A stretch of DNA of 64,000 nt from Malus domestica (lineage: Eukaryota > Streptophyta > Magnoliopsida > Rosales > Rosaceae): the NCBI RefSeq assembly GCF_042453785.1, contig NC_091670.1:34917501-34981500 (forward strand), in the 5' to 3' direction. The notes beneath the pieces are model-generated. The model searched no databases. It saw only the letters and a list, made by a program, of their open reading frames with translations, and was not told the origin of the DNA. This document shows, piece by piece, positions 11,102 to 21,698 of this stretch (positions are counted from its first letter, which is position 1; every line of letters begins with the position of its first letter). The translations under genes and the position numbers were made by a program.

Positions 11102-12516
11102 ATGGCTTGATCTGCACTAGATGAGACCTCACTATCAGGTGCATTTGTGAGAACTGCTTCTGTATTTCGTAACTTCATTTCGCGGGACCCGAATTCGCAA
11201 TTTCCAGCAGAACCTGGAAGATATCATCTGTATATATCATATGCCTGCCCTTGGGCTTCCAGGTGCCTTGCATACTTGAACATAAAAGGACTCGATAAAG
11301 CCATCAGCTTTACGGTATAGTACTGTATATTAGCTCGTTACTTACTAGATTCACTTTCTAATTGCCAAATTAATCTTATCTGTTTGTTTGATTGTTTGCT
11401 TGTTTTGTGTCACTTAGTCAGTCAAACCGATATGGGAAAGGACAAAAGAAAGTGATGAACATATGGGGTGGGTTTTTCCTGCTTTCGAAACAGAGCTAGC
11501 GGGAGCTGAACCTGACCCTTTGAATGGAGCAAAAAGCATTAGAGAACTTTACGAGCTTGCAAGCACACAGTATACCGGAAAGTACACAGTTCCAGTATGT
11601 TCACTCATATTAAGTGGCCTTTTCATTTTTCTTTCGTTGACTATCTTATACCAATTGACTGATCGTTTTACTTTGGTAGGTTCTATGGGATAAAAAACTC
11701 AAAACAATTGTCAGTAATGAGAGCGGGGAGATTATTCGCATGTTCAATACTGAATTCAACGATATAGCTGAAAACGCGTCTTTGGACTTATATCCTCCTC
11801 ACTTGCAATCCCAAATTGATCAGACAAATGAATGGATATATGACAAGATAAACAACGGTGTCTATAAATGCGGGTTTGCGAGGAAGCAAGAGCCTTATGA
11901 TGAGGTATGTTTTGGAAGCTGTAATTAGTTTTGACTGTGTAGGTTCTGGAGTTTACGTTCTCTTTAAGGACCATTTGTGCTATCTCAAACGCATTGGTTA
12001 ATCGTTCTCTTCGCACTTTCTCAGGCTGTGAAACAATTGTACGAAGCTTTGGATAAATGTGAGGAGATACTTAGCAAGCAACGATACCTGTGCGGGAACA
12101 CATTGTCTGAAGCAGATATTCGGTTGTTTGTCACTCTTATAAGATTCGACGAGGTACTGTTTTTTTTACTCCTCAAGCAAGATTTGTTTTTTGTCAGAAA
12201 ATTCCGCCAATTTAATGGTTTTCGATCTATAATATGAAGAGAACCAAGAACCATGCTAGTTTTTTTTTATCATTGATGACAGGTTTACGTAGTCCACTTC
12301 AAGTGCAACAAGAAAGTACTACGAGAATACCTGAATTTGTTCAACTACACCAAAGACATTTTCCAGGTTCCGGGGATGAGCAGCACAGTCAACATGGATC
12401 ACATAAAGCGACACTACTACGGAAGCCATCCGTCTATCAACCCATTCGGAATAATTCCTAGCGGGCCAGATATCGACTACTCGTCTCCTCACGACAGAAA
12501 CAGGTTTTCGACATAG
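11102..12516 (+). pseudogene. Glutathionyl-hydroquinone reductase, copy 1, nonsense at codon 3
   Basis: Exons: 11102-11314, 11418-11594, 11680-11904, 12025-12153 and 12283-12516. They match copy 2 exon for exon (978 nt each). The family (Xi-class or ECM4/YqjG-like glutathione transferases) reduces glutathionyl-hydroquinones using the cysteine of the YACPWASR motif, which is still encoded here. The start reads ATG GCT TGA, where copy 2 reads ATG GCG CGA, so translation should end after two residues. The next in-frame ATG (11465) lies beyond the active-site cysteine. Another change, Pro to Leu in EYxNLFNY, suggests weak constraint. I call it a pseudogene; splice sites and the rest of the frame remain intact, so loss is recent. 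Transcription is not excluded. Confidence 0.85.
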
Positions 12517-13621
12517 GTTTTACACACTACCGATCGCAAATCGAACGACACATAATTTGCGAATTGAGTTTGTGCGTCTTTGTTGTGTCTGTAAAGCTCG
12601 TTTATTAGACCGTCTATCATCGTGTGACATGTTATGTTGTAAGTCTATGGCTCATGTTACTTTTATGGGCCAAACCTATTATATTATATATCTTTCAAGG
12701 CCTTTATATGTCATTTTACAAATGGATAAATTTATAATTAAAAATGCGTGAAAACATAAGATACTGGGTTAAGAATAGCTCTAATTTAAAATGAGTTACT
12801 CAACTTTGAGAGGGCTCCGACTCAAACTTCAACCTAGATAAGGCACTACATAACTTAAACTGCAATGAAGAGAAACTACGCACAATCTGAGTCATCCAAT
12901 AAGTTAAAAACTTGCTTAGTTGGAGCCTAATTAATGGGTTTTTTTTCCATGAAAAATAAATACGCTGGTCGAAGCCGAAGGAGAAAAGTTAAATATTGTA
13001 ATAAGAAAAATTGTTGTTAACCTTCACCATCAAGTCGTCTTGCATATATGCAATATGGAGATAGCAAAGCGCACAGCCATCGGGCATATTTCTGGTACGT
13101 GCATTGCCTTGTTGAAACAGTTTGATTAACTTGTCTGAAACTGTCAAGGCTAAAGCAAAGCCATTATTGGCCCAGACAAGTTCATTTTCGATGACCAGAC
13201 AAGTTCCTTTTCGATGACAGAAACAACTAAGTGGGAGTGGGGTAGTCATCATAAGTCATGACTCATGACGACGCAGCGTCAATGGGTCTTTGAGTTGGAC
13301 TGGCAACAGTTTCTTTCAACACAAGTTAATCCGTGATTTTATCCTTTCATCGTATATCGTACGGTCAGAAATCATTTTAAAATTTAAAATTTAATATAAA
13401 TAGTACCTAACGAAAACTGACCACACAATACATAATGAATGGATAAGATCACGGGATCCCTAGGAAAATGATCCAGCGAAGATCCTTCTCCAATCTTCAC
13501 AGCAAACTACTGCTGACATCTATTCTATTAATTTATAGCTATAAAAATACATGCATGTACGTAATATTATTGTCTCTGGCAAATTTGGCCTTGGCTCTTG
13601 CAGATCGCCGACCATCGGTAC

Positions 13622-14191
13622 ATGTCTGGGCAAAAAGACTCGAAGAAAATGAAGGTATATAGATTAATCATTACTGTCACTTAATTTAAAGTAGAGTTTC
13701 TTCCTGTAATAAATTACATTTCTAGCTATATATATACATAAATTATATCTCAGCGGCCTTCCCTCCCCCAATTACATAACCCAATCGATTTGTTTTTGTT
13801 TTTTGCAGCGTAAGATTGTGATGAAGGTACCGATGAATTGCCGGAAATGCCAAGCGAAGGCGCTCAAAATTGCTGCTACAGTAGATGGTACTTATGTTTG
13901 CTCCGGCAGCCCATCACTTTCATTTACTGATTATATTAATTATATGCAGTTTTACTAAATTAGCTGAAGAACATCCGGTTTCATATGATATTAAATTGTA
14001 AAATTAATTAACAATGGCATGGGATTGAACATGGATACATGCAATATGCAGGTGTGAGTTCTGTGGCGTTGGGAGAGGAAAAAGACAGGGTGGTGGTGAC
14101 TGGGGAGGGAGTGGACGCCATTAAGTTGGCCAAGAGCTTACGGAAGAAATTCATGGCCGCCGACATTATCACCGTCGCAGAAGTCAAGTGA
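13622..14191 (+). CDS. Heavy-metal-associated (HMA) domain protein, copy 2
   Basis: Exons: 13622-13654, 13809-13887 and 14052-14191 (TGA 14189-14191). They give 83 residues. A short basic leader (MSGQKDSKKMK) precedes an HMA domain with the same metal loop MNCRKC as copy 1. Substitutions relative to copy 1 include T to A after CQ, N to S in GVxSVAL, I to T in VVVxGEG, F to I in VDAxKLA and K to M in KKFxAAD. There is no CaaX box. The ATG at 13622 is chosen because it is the first in frame and the spliced leader begins just upstream after TTGCAG (13603). A shorter start at 13649 corresponds to the copy 1 start. Likely a cytosolic or nuclear metal-binding protein; exact role unknown. Confidence 0.85.
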
Positions 14192-14577
14192 ATAAGTGAT
14201 CATCCGAGAGCCTACCTAGGACGTCCTCTCTCGCTGCAAATTAATTAAGCTAGCTGATGATGATCAATTAATATCCATATACATTATAAATTACTCGTTA
14301 ATTTAATTAAGTATTTTATACATGTGAGATGATACTGAGATGTATTTTATATGCGATTGAGATTCTATATATTAAATTAACTATATATCATGATTGAAAT
14401 GTATTTTATATGCGATTGAGAATCTGAGATGTATTTGGCCGGCGGTGTTACTGAATTGAACCTTACAAGGGAGAAGATGATGAGGAGTGAGTACTAGTTT
14501 ATTGTAGAAAGTTGGAAATTCCCTGCCTTGTCCTTGTTTTTGTGAATGTGGGGTCTTCTGGTTAAGACTAAAATAAT

Positions 14578-14730
14578 GAGAATTTTAACGAAAAACTTCT
14601 GGTACTATTCACTTTAATGAAAAATTATATTTTTACACTAAAAAGTCAATCCTGATACTATTCATTTATCATTTATTTTGTCCTTATCGTTAAAACTCAA
14701 AGTTTTCAAATCATTTTCATTAATTTTCCC
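14578..14730. mobile_element. Short MITE, GGGAA-type ends (copy B)
   Basis: Unit 2 counterpart of the element at 9542-9690, with the same flanks (AAAATAAT on both sides). Non-coding. Confidence 0.75.
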
Positions 14731-14963
14731 TAAAATAATACATAATTCATTTGATTCAGCAACATTTAGTCTTCACTTTGTTAAGGAGGCGTTGAATTCA
14801 AATATTACGAGCGACAATTGTTAATAAGAAGAATGACTTAACTCGATACAAGTAACTCAAAACCGAAATTTCATAAAAGACAAAAGGTGTTTGGACTGTA
14901 ACTAAATTTGAACAAGAATATGATCCACAACCGCAATTACTTTTGGATAAACGGCTAATAAAT

Positions 14964-15193
14964 AGCTCGTTTGGATGTACTTTTAAAATGATTGAAAACA
15001 TTTTTGGTGTAATTGATTTTGGGTTCTAAAGGCACTTAAGTGCTTTTTGAAAAAAACATCGGATATGTCATTCTTGCATGAAGTACTTAAAAGTATTTTT
15101 TCAAGATTTACTTAGATTTTTACTAAGGATTGATTGTAAAAACATTTTCATTAAAACCGTTTTCAATCATTTTAAAAATACTTTCAAACGAAC
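14964..15193. mobile_element. MITE with GTTCGTTTG-type inverted ends (unit 2)
   Basis: Counterpart of 9923-10137. Left end AGCTCGTTTGGATGTAC and right end CTTTCAAACGAAC are complementary. Non-coding. Confidence 0.7.
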
Positions 15194-15231
15194 AATAATC
15201 TCCAACACGATCACTATTCACCTAAACAAGA

Positions 15232-15239
15232 TGACGTAA
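15232..15239 (+). promoter_or_regulatory. TGACGTAA motif upstream of GHR copy 2
   Basis: Identical to the motif at 10175-10182 and at the same place before the leader exon. A candidate TGA/bZIP site; function inferred. Confidence 0.35.
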
Positions 15240-15242
15240 CTG

Positions 15243-15424
15243 ATGATGATCTTTTCCTCGTTTTCAGACTCTTCCTTTTCTATTTGTTTATTGTTACCAC
15301 TCGGAGTCTGGTTGGTCGGACTCAGAGCTCACCAACAGCACTACATCACCTCTCTCTCTCTCTCTCTCTCTCTCTTGCTCTCTCTCTCCGAGTCTCGCCC
15401 TCAGATCCCCTTCAAGCCTTCAAG
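15243..15424 (+). other. Probable 5' leader exon of GHR copy 2
   Basis: CT-rich leader with a (CT)n tract at about 15351-15375, longer and purer than in unit 1. It ends TTCAAG before GTAACA. An upstream ATG frame is present, as in unit 1, and is not in frame with the GHR start at 16327. Confidence 0.45.
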
Positions 15425-15870
15425 GTAACAATTTAATTTAAGTTTTCATTTAGTTTGCTCTGTTTTCAATTTTCTCATTACAAAGCTGCTGAATTTTCCT
15501 CTCAAAATTTTAATTTTGTAATTCTGCTGCTTTTGCAAATCATAATTCCTTTTGCTTCAACTGGATTAATTTCTATTATCTAAGTTTTAATTGCTAGTCT
15601 GATGATTAATTATCACTCTTAAGTTGCCTTGTTCTTCTCTTAATTTGATGCATTTGGTGGTTGTGAATTTTTGAATAACAGTGCAGTGGAAAACAATGAA
15701 TTGGGTTCGTTGGAGAACTTTTCAAAAACAGTCTGGAGAATTTTCCAAAAACAGTAGTCCATTTAGTAAGAATCTAAAAAATGTCGAATCGATTATCGGT
15801 TAACTACCCAGAAAAAAGGATTGTTCATTTAGTTTCATCCAACTAACTACCCATTACTCAGATTTTAGCG

Positions 15871-16038
15871 AAAAATTTCAGGAAAACTAATGAAAAAGAC
15901 TTGAAAGCTTTGAGTTTTAACGGACAAAATAAATAGTAAAGTGAATAGGATCATGATTGACTTTTTTAGTGTAAAAATGTGGTTTTTCATTAAAATGAAC
16001 AGTATCGGAAGCTTTGTGTTAAAGTTCCCAAAAATTTC
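15871..16038. mobile_element. MITE insertion unique to unit 2, with 9-bp TSD
   Basis: The 9-bp word AAAAATTTC flanks the element at 15871-15879 and 16030-16038; unit 1 has this word once, uninterrupted, at 10805-10813. The 150-bp body (15880-16029) starts AGGAAAACTAATGAAAA and ends TTAAAGTTCCC. It is a reverse-oriented relative of the copies at 9542 and 14578. The 9-bp TSD suggests a Mutator-like parent. It lies in the GHR leader intron. Confidence 0.9.
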
Positions 16039-16326
16039 GTGTCAGTTGTAATCAAGGTTTTGATATTTCTAGGTGTATCTGGTTCTAGCTGAATTGCAGA
16101 TAATGATGTAAAGTTTCTTTAAACAGAAATCTTTTCAATCCATTCAGGTTTCCTCTGATTTCGAATCCAATCTCGTGGGTTTGTTTGCGTGTGGCTGTAT
16201 GAAGCTTCAATATTTGCATTTTCATCTTAATAAACACAAGGTTTCTTAGATGTGCTACTTCAACAATTGGATAAAATCTTAGATGTGCTAATTTCTGCAG
16301 GTAGTCATTCTTCAGCACACAATCAA

Positions 16327-17739
16327 ATGGCGCGATCTGCACTAGATGAGACCTCACTATCGGGTGCATTTGTGAGAACTGCTTCTGTATTTCGTAACTT
16401 CATCTCGCGGGACCCGAATTCGCAATTTCCAGCAGAACCTGGAAGATATCATCTGTATATATCATATGCTTGCCCTTGGGCTTCCAGGTGCCTTGCGTAC
16501 TTGAACATAAAAGGACTTGATAAAGCCATCAGCTTTACGGTATAGTACTGTATATTAGATCGTTACTTACTAGATTCACTTTCTAATTGCCAAATTAATC
16601 TCATCTGTTTGTTTGATTGTTTGCTTGTTTTGTGTCACTTAGTCAGTCAAACCGATATGGGAAAGGACAAAAGAAAGTGATGAACATATGGGGTGGGTTT
16701 TTCCTGCTTCCGAAACAGAGCTAGCGGGAGCTGAACCCGACCCCTTGAATGGAGCAAAAAGCATTAGAGAACTTTACGAGCTTGCAAGCACACAGTATAC
16801 CGGAAAGTACACGGTTCCAGTATGTTCACTCATATTAAGTGGCCTTTTCATTTTTCTTTCGTTGACTATCTGCTACCAAATGACTGATCATTTTACTTTG
16901 GTAGGTTCTATGGGATAAAAAACTCAAAACAATTGTTAGTAATGAGAGCGGGGAGATTATTCGCATGTTCAATACTGAATTCAACGATATAGCTGAAAAC
17001 GCATCTTTGGACTTATATCCTCCTCACTTGCAATCCCAAATTGATCAGACAAATGAATGGATATATGACAAGATAAACAACGGTGTCTATAAATGCGGGT
17101 TTGCGAGGAAGCAAGAGCCTTATGATGAGGTATATTTTGGAAGCTGTAATGAGTTTTGACTGTGTAGGTTCTGGAGTTTACGTTCTCTTTAAGGACCATT
17201 TGTGCTATTTCAAACGCATTGGTTAATCGGTCTCTTCGCACTTTCTCAGGCTGTGAAACAATTGTACGAAGCTTTGGATAAATGTGAGGAGATACTTAGC
17301 AAGCAACGATACCTGTGCGGGAACACATTGTCTGAAGCAGATATTCGGTTGTTTGTCACTCTTATAAGATTCGACGAGGTACTGTTTTTTGACTCCTCAA
17401 GCAAGATTTGTTTTTTGTCAGAAAATTCCGCCAATTTAATGGTTTTCGATCTATAATATGAAGAGAACCAAGAACCATGCTAGTTTTTTTTATCATTGAT
17501 GACAGGTTTACGTAGTCCACTTCAAGTGCAACAAGAAGGTACTACGAGAATACCCGAATTTGTTCAACTACACCAAAGACATTTTCCAGGTTCCGGGGAT
17601 GAGCAGCACAGTCAACATGGATCACATAAAGCGGCACTACTACGGAAGCCATCCGTCTATCAACCCATTCGGAATAATTCCTAGCGGGCCAGATATCGAC
17701 TACTCTTCTCCTCATGATAGAAACAGGTTTTCGACATAG
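16327..17739 (+). CDS. Glutathionyl-hydroquinone reductase (Xi-class GST), copy 2
   Basis: Exons: 16327-16539, 16643-16819, 16905-17129, 17250-17378 and 17506-17739 (TAG), giving 325 residues, the normal length for plant members. The N-terminal thioredoxin-like domain has the catalytic YACPWASRC motif near residue 50. The C-terminal helical domain includes [17 protein letters not shown] and [20 protein letters not shown]. The enzyme transfers glutathione from glutathionyl-hydroquinones to release hydroquinone and GSSG, a quinone-detoxifying step. It resembles Arabidopsis At4g19880, recalled from memory, the neighbour of the PPR gene At4g19890. The start ATG at 16327 follows the acceptor at 16300 and opens MARSALDET, a typical family start without an obvious transit peptide, so a cytosolic location is likely. 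Every splice site is canonical and the frame is intact. Confidence 0.93.
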
Positions 17740-17846
17740 GTTTTACACACTACCGATCGCAAATCGAACGACATATAATTTGCTTTTGTTGTGTCTGTAA
17801 AGCTCGTTTATCAGACCGTCTATCGTCATGTGACATGTTATGTTGT

Positions 17847-18156
17847 TAAACTATTACTCATATCTTTGAGATCAGCTGGTACTTTGAAAGAGTGTTGTTT
17901 ATTATGCGATGGCCACGAGTGATAAGTCCATGTAATCACGTAGTTAATAATCCTCTCCTGAGTTAATGATGTCGTCGGTGTTTCAAACTGATCATGCAAC
18001 ACTGAAAGGTTAAAAACACGTAGTGAGGCATGATAGGTTTGGACTATTATCACCTTAAATGTTTCCCCTTTGTATATTTCTTCTTGTATTATTGTCTTCT
18101 CTAATTTATGATTTTTCTCGTTTTCAGTAAAAAACAAAACCAGAAATATATTAATT
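17847..18156. other. Spacer between duplication and LINE
   Basis: About 310 bases. No coding frame with family motifs on either strand; a long minus-strand open frame (about 17838-18362) crosses into the LINE and has no recognisable motif. It probably holds the GHR 3' flank that lies outside the duplication. Confidence 0.5.
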
Positions 18157-18285
18157 GTATCGTCATTACAAAAACTCCGCCTATGTAAGTTTATTTTACA
18201 TTGCCGGTCCCAAGCCCGGGTAAAGGAGGAGGGGGAGGGCGTCAGGTAGTCGACAGCCGGCACTTCACAGTTACGTCGAATCCTT

Positions 18286-21200
18286 ATGAAAATGAATTCA
18301 GAACGAAATCGCGCTAAAGCTAGGGTGTCACCTGTAAGTGGCGTGCTGTGTGGCCCGAGCACAGTGATAAGTGAGCAAGGGTCGCTGTATCTCCATAGGT
18401 ACCCGGATGCAGTGTTAAATGAGCAAGGGGGCCATAGAAACTTCTTTTCGAACGACTCAACTCAAAGTTGTTTGAGAGCATATGCACATATCAACTTTAC
18501 ACGGGACACACAAAAGAAGTACTTTGATTTCATTGGACGGGGGAGGGTGAAGAAGCTAGGACAGAAGGATAGAGTTCAGGAGAGTAGAATGCGTTTAGGA
18601 ACGTGGAATATAGGAATCTTAACGGGAAAATCTATGGAAGTAGTGGAAGTTATGGTGAGGAGAAGGATAAATATTATGTGCCTTCAAGAAACTAAGTGGG
18701 TTGGTCTTAAGGCAAAGGATCTAGAAAACTCAGGGTTTAAACTTTGGTACTCGGGCACAAATAGAACGAGAAACGGTGTTGGCATCATCGTGGACAAGAC
18801 CTTGACACAAGATGTTGTAGATGTCAAGAGGGTAGGAGATAGAATCATGGCAATCAAGATTGTAATAGGACAAGAACTTATCAATGTGATTAGTGCGTAC
18901 GCACCTCAAGTAGGGTTGGATATGAGTTCGAAGGAGAAATTTTGGAAAGACCTTGGAGACTTGGTGCAAGGAATTGCTCAGACGGAGAAATTATTTATAA
19001 GAGGAGATTTAAATGGACACGTGGGCAGGGAGACAGGCAACTATGGAGGTTTTCATGGTGGCTATGGTTTTGGGGAGAGAAACGAGGATGGGGAAGCTAT
19101 CTTGGATTTTGCAATGGCATTTGATCTCTTCTTAGCCAACACCTTCTTTAAGAAGAGAGAAGAACATGTGATCACCTACAAGAGTGGGTCGTCAAAAACA
19201 CAAATAGATTTTCTTCTAATGAGGAAAGGGGATCGTATAACTTGTAAGGATTGCAAAGTTATACCAGAAGAGAGCGTGGCCAATCAACATCGCTTGTTGG
19301 TGATGGATGTACATATCAAAAGAGTGAGAAAAAAGAACAAGACTTGGAAGTGCCCAAGGACTAGATGGTGGAATCTAAAAGAAGAAAAACAAGTCATTTT
19401 CAAAGAGAAAGTAATCACCCAGTGTGTGTGGGATAGAGAGGGGGAAGCTAGCCAAATGTGGGATTCCATGGCTAGTTTTATCCGAAAAGTAGCAAAAGAG
19501 GTATTAGGAGAGTCCAAGGGCTTTGCCCCACACTAAAAGGAATCTTGGTGGTGGAATAAGGAGGTACAAACAAAGGTGAAGGCTAAGAAGGAATGTTGTA
19601 AAACCTTATACAAGGATATGACCGATGAAAATGGTGAAAGGTATAGAAAAGCGAAGCAAGAGGCGAAGAAAACTGTGAGAGAAGCTAAGTTAGCGGCTTA
19701 TGACGATATGTATAAGCGACTAGATACCAAAGAAGGAGAGTTGGATATCTATAAACTAGCTAGAGCAAGGGAAAAGAAGACAAGGGACCTAAACCAAGTG
19801 AGGTGCATCAAGGATGAGGATGGAAAAGTTCTTGCTACAGAGAACGCGGTTAAAGATAGATGAAGAGGTTATTTTCATAGTCTTTTCAATGAAGGACATG
19901 AAAGGAGTGCTTCTTTAGGGGAGTTGAGTAACTCAGAAGAGTGTAGAAACTACTATTTTTATCGTCGAATCCGGAAGGAATAAGTTGTTGTAGCTTTGAA
20001 GAAGATGAAGCATAGAAAAGCAGTAGGCCCAGACGATATACCAATCGAAGTGTGGAAAGTTTTGGGAGAGACAGGTATAACATGGCTCACTGACCTTTTC
20101 AATAGGATTTTGAAAACGAAGAAGATGCCAAATGAGTGGCGAACGAGCACTTTGGTGCCTATCTACAAGAATAAGGGCGACGTACAAAATTGCATGAACT
20201 ATAGGGGTATTAAGCTAATGAGTCATACAATGAAGCTCTGAGAGAAAGTCATTGAGCATAGATTGAGGCAAGAGACACGGGTTTCGGACAACCAATTCGG
20301 GTTCATGCCAGGGCGCTCAACCATGGAGGCAATCTATCTCTTACGAAGATTGATGGAAAGATATAGAGATGGGAAAAAGGATTTACACATGGTCTTTATA
20401 GATTTGGAAAAAGCGTATGATAGGGTCCTAAGAGACATTCTTTGGAGGATTTTAGAGAAGAAAGGAGTACGAGTAGCATATATCCAAGCTATAAAGAATA
20501 TGTATGAAGGAGCAAAGACTGCCGTAAGAACTCATGAAGGACAAACCAAAAGCTTTCCCATAACTGTAGGATTACATCAAGGCTCATCCTTAAGTCTTTA
20601 CCTTTTTGCGTTGGTAATGGATGAGTTAACATGACATATTCAAGATGATATTCCTTGGTGTATGCTTTTCGCAGACGATATAGTGTTGATAGATGAAACT
20701 CAGGAAGGGGTAAATGCAAAGCTTAACCTTTGGAGAGAAGTGTTGGAATCTAAAGGTCTTCGCCTAAGCCGATCAAAGACAGAATATATGGAGTGCAAGT
20801 TCAGTGCAAATGGAGGCCAAAACGAGTTAGGGGTGAGGATCGGAGATCAAGAAATACCAAAGAGCGATCGTTTTCGTTACCTAGGATCTATCTTGCAAAA
20901 GAACGGAGAATTAGATGGAGATCTCAACTATAGAATACAAGCTGGATGGATGAAGTGGAAGAGTGCATCCGGCGTGTTGTGTGACCGTCGTATGCCACTG
21001 AAGCTCAAGGGAAAATTTTATAGGACGGCAATAAGGCCGGCGATGCTGTATGGCACAGAATGTTGGGCGGTGAAGCATCAACACGTACACAAAATGGGTG
21101 AAGATGAGGATGCTTCGTTGGATGTGTGGGCACACAAGAAATGATAAGATTAGGAATGAGGATATCCGGGATAAAGTAGGAGTAGCCGAAATTGAAGGAA

Positions 21201-21438
21201 AGATGAGAGAAAATCGGTTACGGTGGTTTGGACATGTGCAAAGAAGGCCTACTGACGCTCCGATTAGAAGATGCGACTATGGGACAGAGGTTCAGGGCCG
21301 AAGGGGTAGAGGAAGACCTAGGAAAACTTTGGAAGAGACTCTAAGAAAAGACTTAGAGTACTTGGATCTAACGGAGGACATGACACAGGACCAAGCACAA
21401 TGGCGTTCAAAGATTCATATAGCAGATCCCACTTAGTG
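18286..21438 (+). pseudogene. LINE endonuclease-reverse transcriptase ORF, inactivated
   Basis: One frame runs from 18286 to about 21098. The endonuclease part has RLGTWNIGIL, LQETKW, GDLNGHVGRE and NQHRLLVMD, the usual Asn/Glu/Asp/His catalytic blocks. The reverse transcriptase part has [34 protein letters not shown], and the catalytic FADDIVLID (about 20665). In-frame stops stand at 19534-19536, 19861-19863, 19981-19983, 20239-20241 and 20632-20634. A frameshift at about 21098-21130 precedes the conserved C-terminal GHVQRRPTDAP segment. Several stops look like CGA to TGA or TGG to TGA, typical of methylation-driven decay. The element cannot make its own protein now. Confidence 0.9.
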
Positions 21439-21698
21439 ACTTGGATTTTCCAAGTCTCCAACCGAGAAGTTTTTCTCACTCGGGAAATTAAGGGAATACT
21501 ACCTCAACCTACATGCTCCACTCACAAAGCTTCAACATACAAGCTTCAACAAAAGAAAATTCAGAGAACTTGGCGAAGAAGGTTTTGGTGTATTTAACAC
21601 AATACGTTGAAATGAAGGAAAGCTATTTATTGATATCTCCGATAAGTCATAAATATGTACATATACATGAGTCAAAATAAACAAACAAGAGGGAGCCT

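Larger units (their letters stand above)
6984..12637 (+). repeat. Tandem segmental duplication, unit 1
   Basis: Unit 1 begins TGTAAGTCTATGGCTCATGT, and the same words restart at 12638. The unit carries, in order, a GGATCC-ended MITE, the HMA gene copy 1, two further MITEs, a GHR leader and GHR copy 1. Compared with unit 2 it has about 300 extra bases near 7175-7465; the flanks there share a short AACTTCAAC-like motif, as expected for a deletion in unit 2. The unit is about 5.65 kb. Confidence 0.95.
12638..17846 (+). repeat. Tandem segmental duplication, unit 2
   Basis: Unit 2 restarts the words of 6984 at 12638 and runs collinearly to TGACATGTTATGTTGT at 17831-17846, the same words that end unit 1. 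It is about 5.2 kb. Differences from unit 1: the ~300-base gap near 12830, a damaged left end of the GGATCC MITE, a longer CT tract in the GHR leader and an extra MITE at 15880-16029. Confidence 0.95.

Noticed and set aside
17838..18362. 174-codon minus-strand frame at the LINE 5' edge
   Set aside because: Crosses the LINE target site and has no motif; chance frame.
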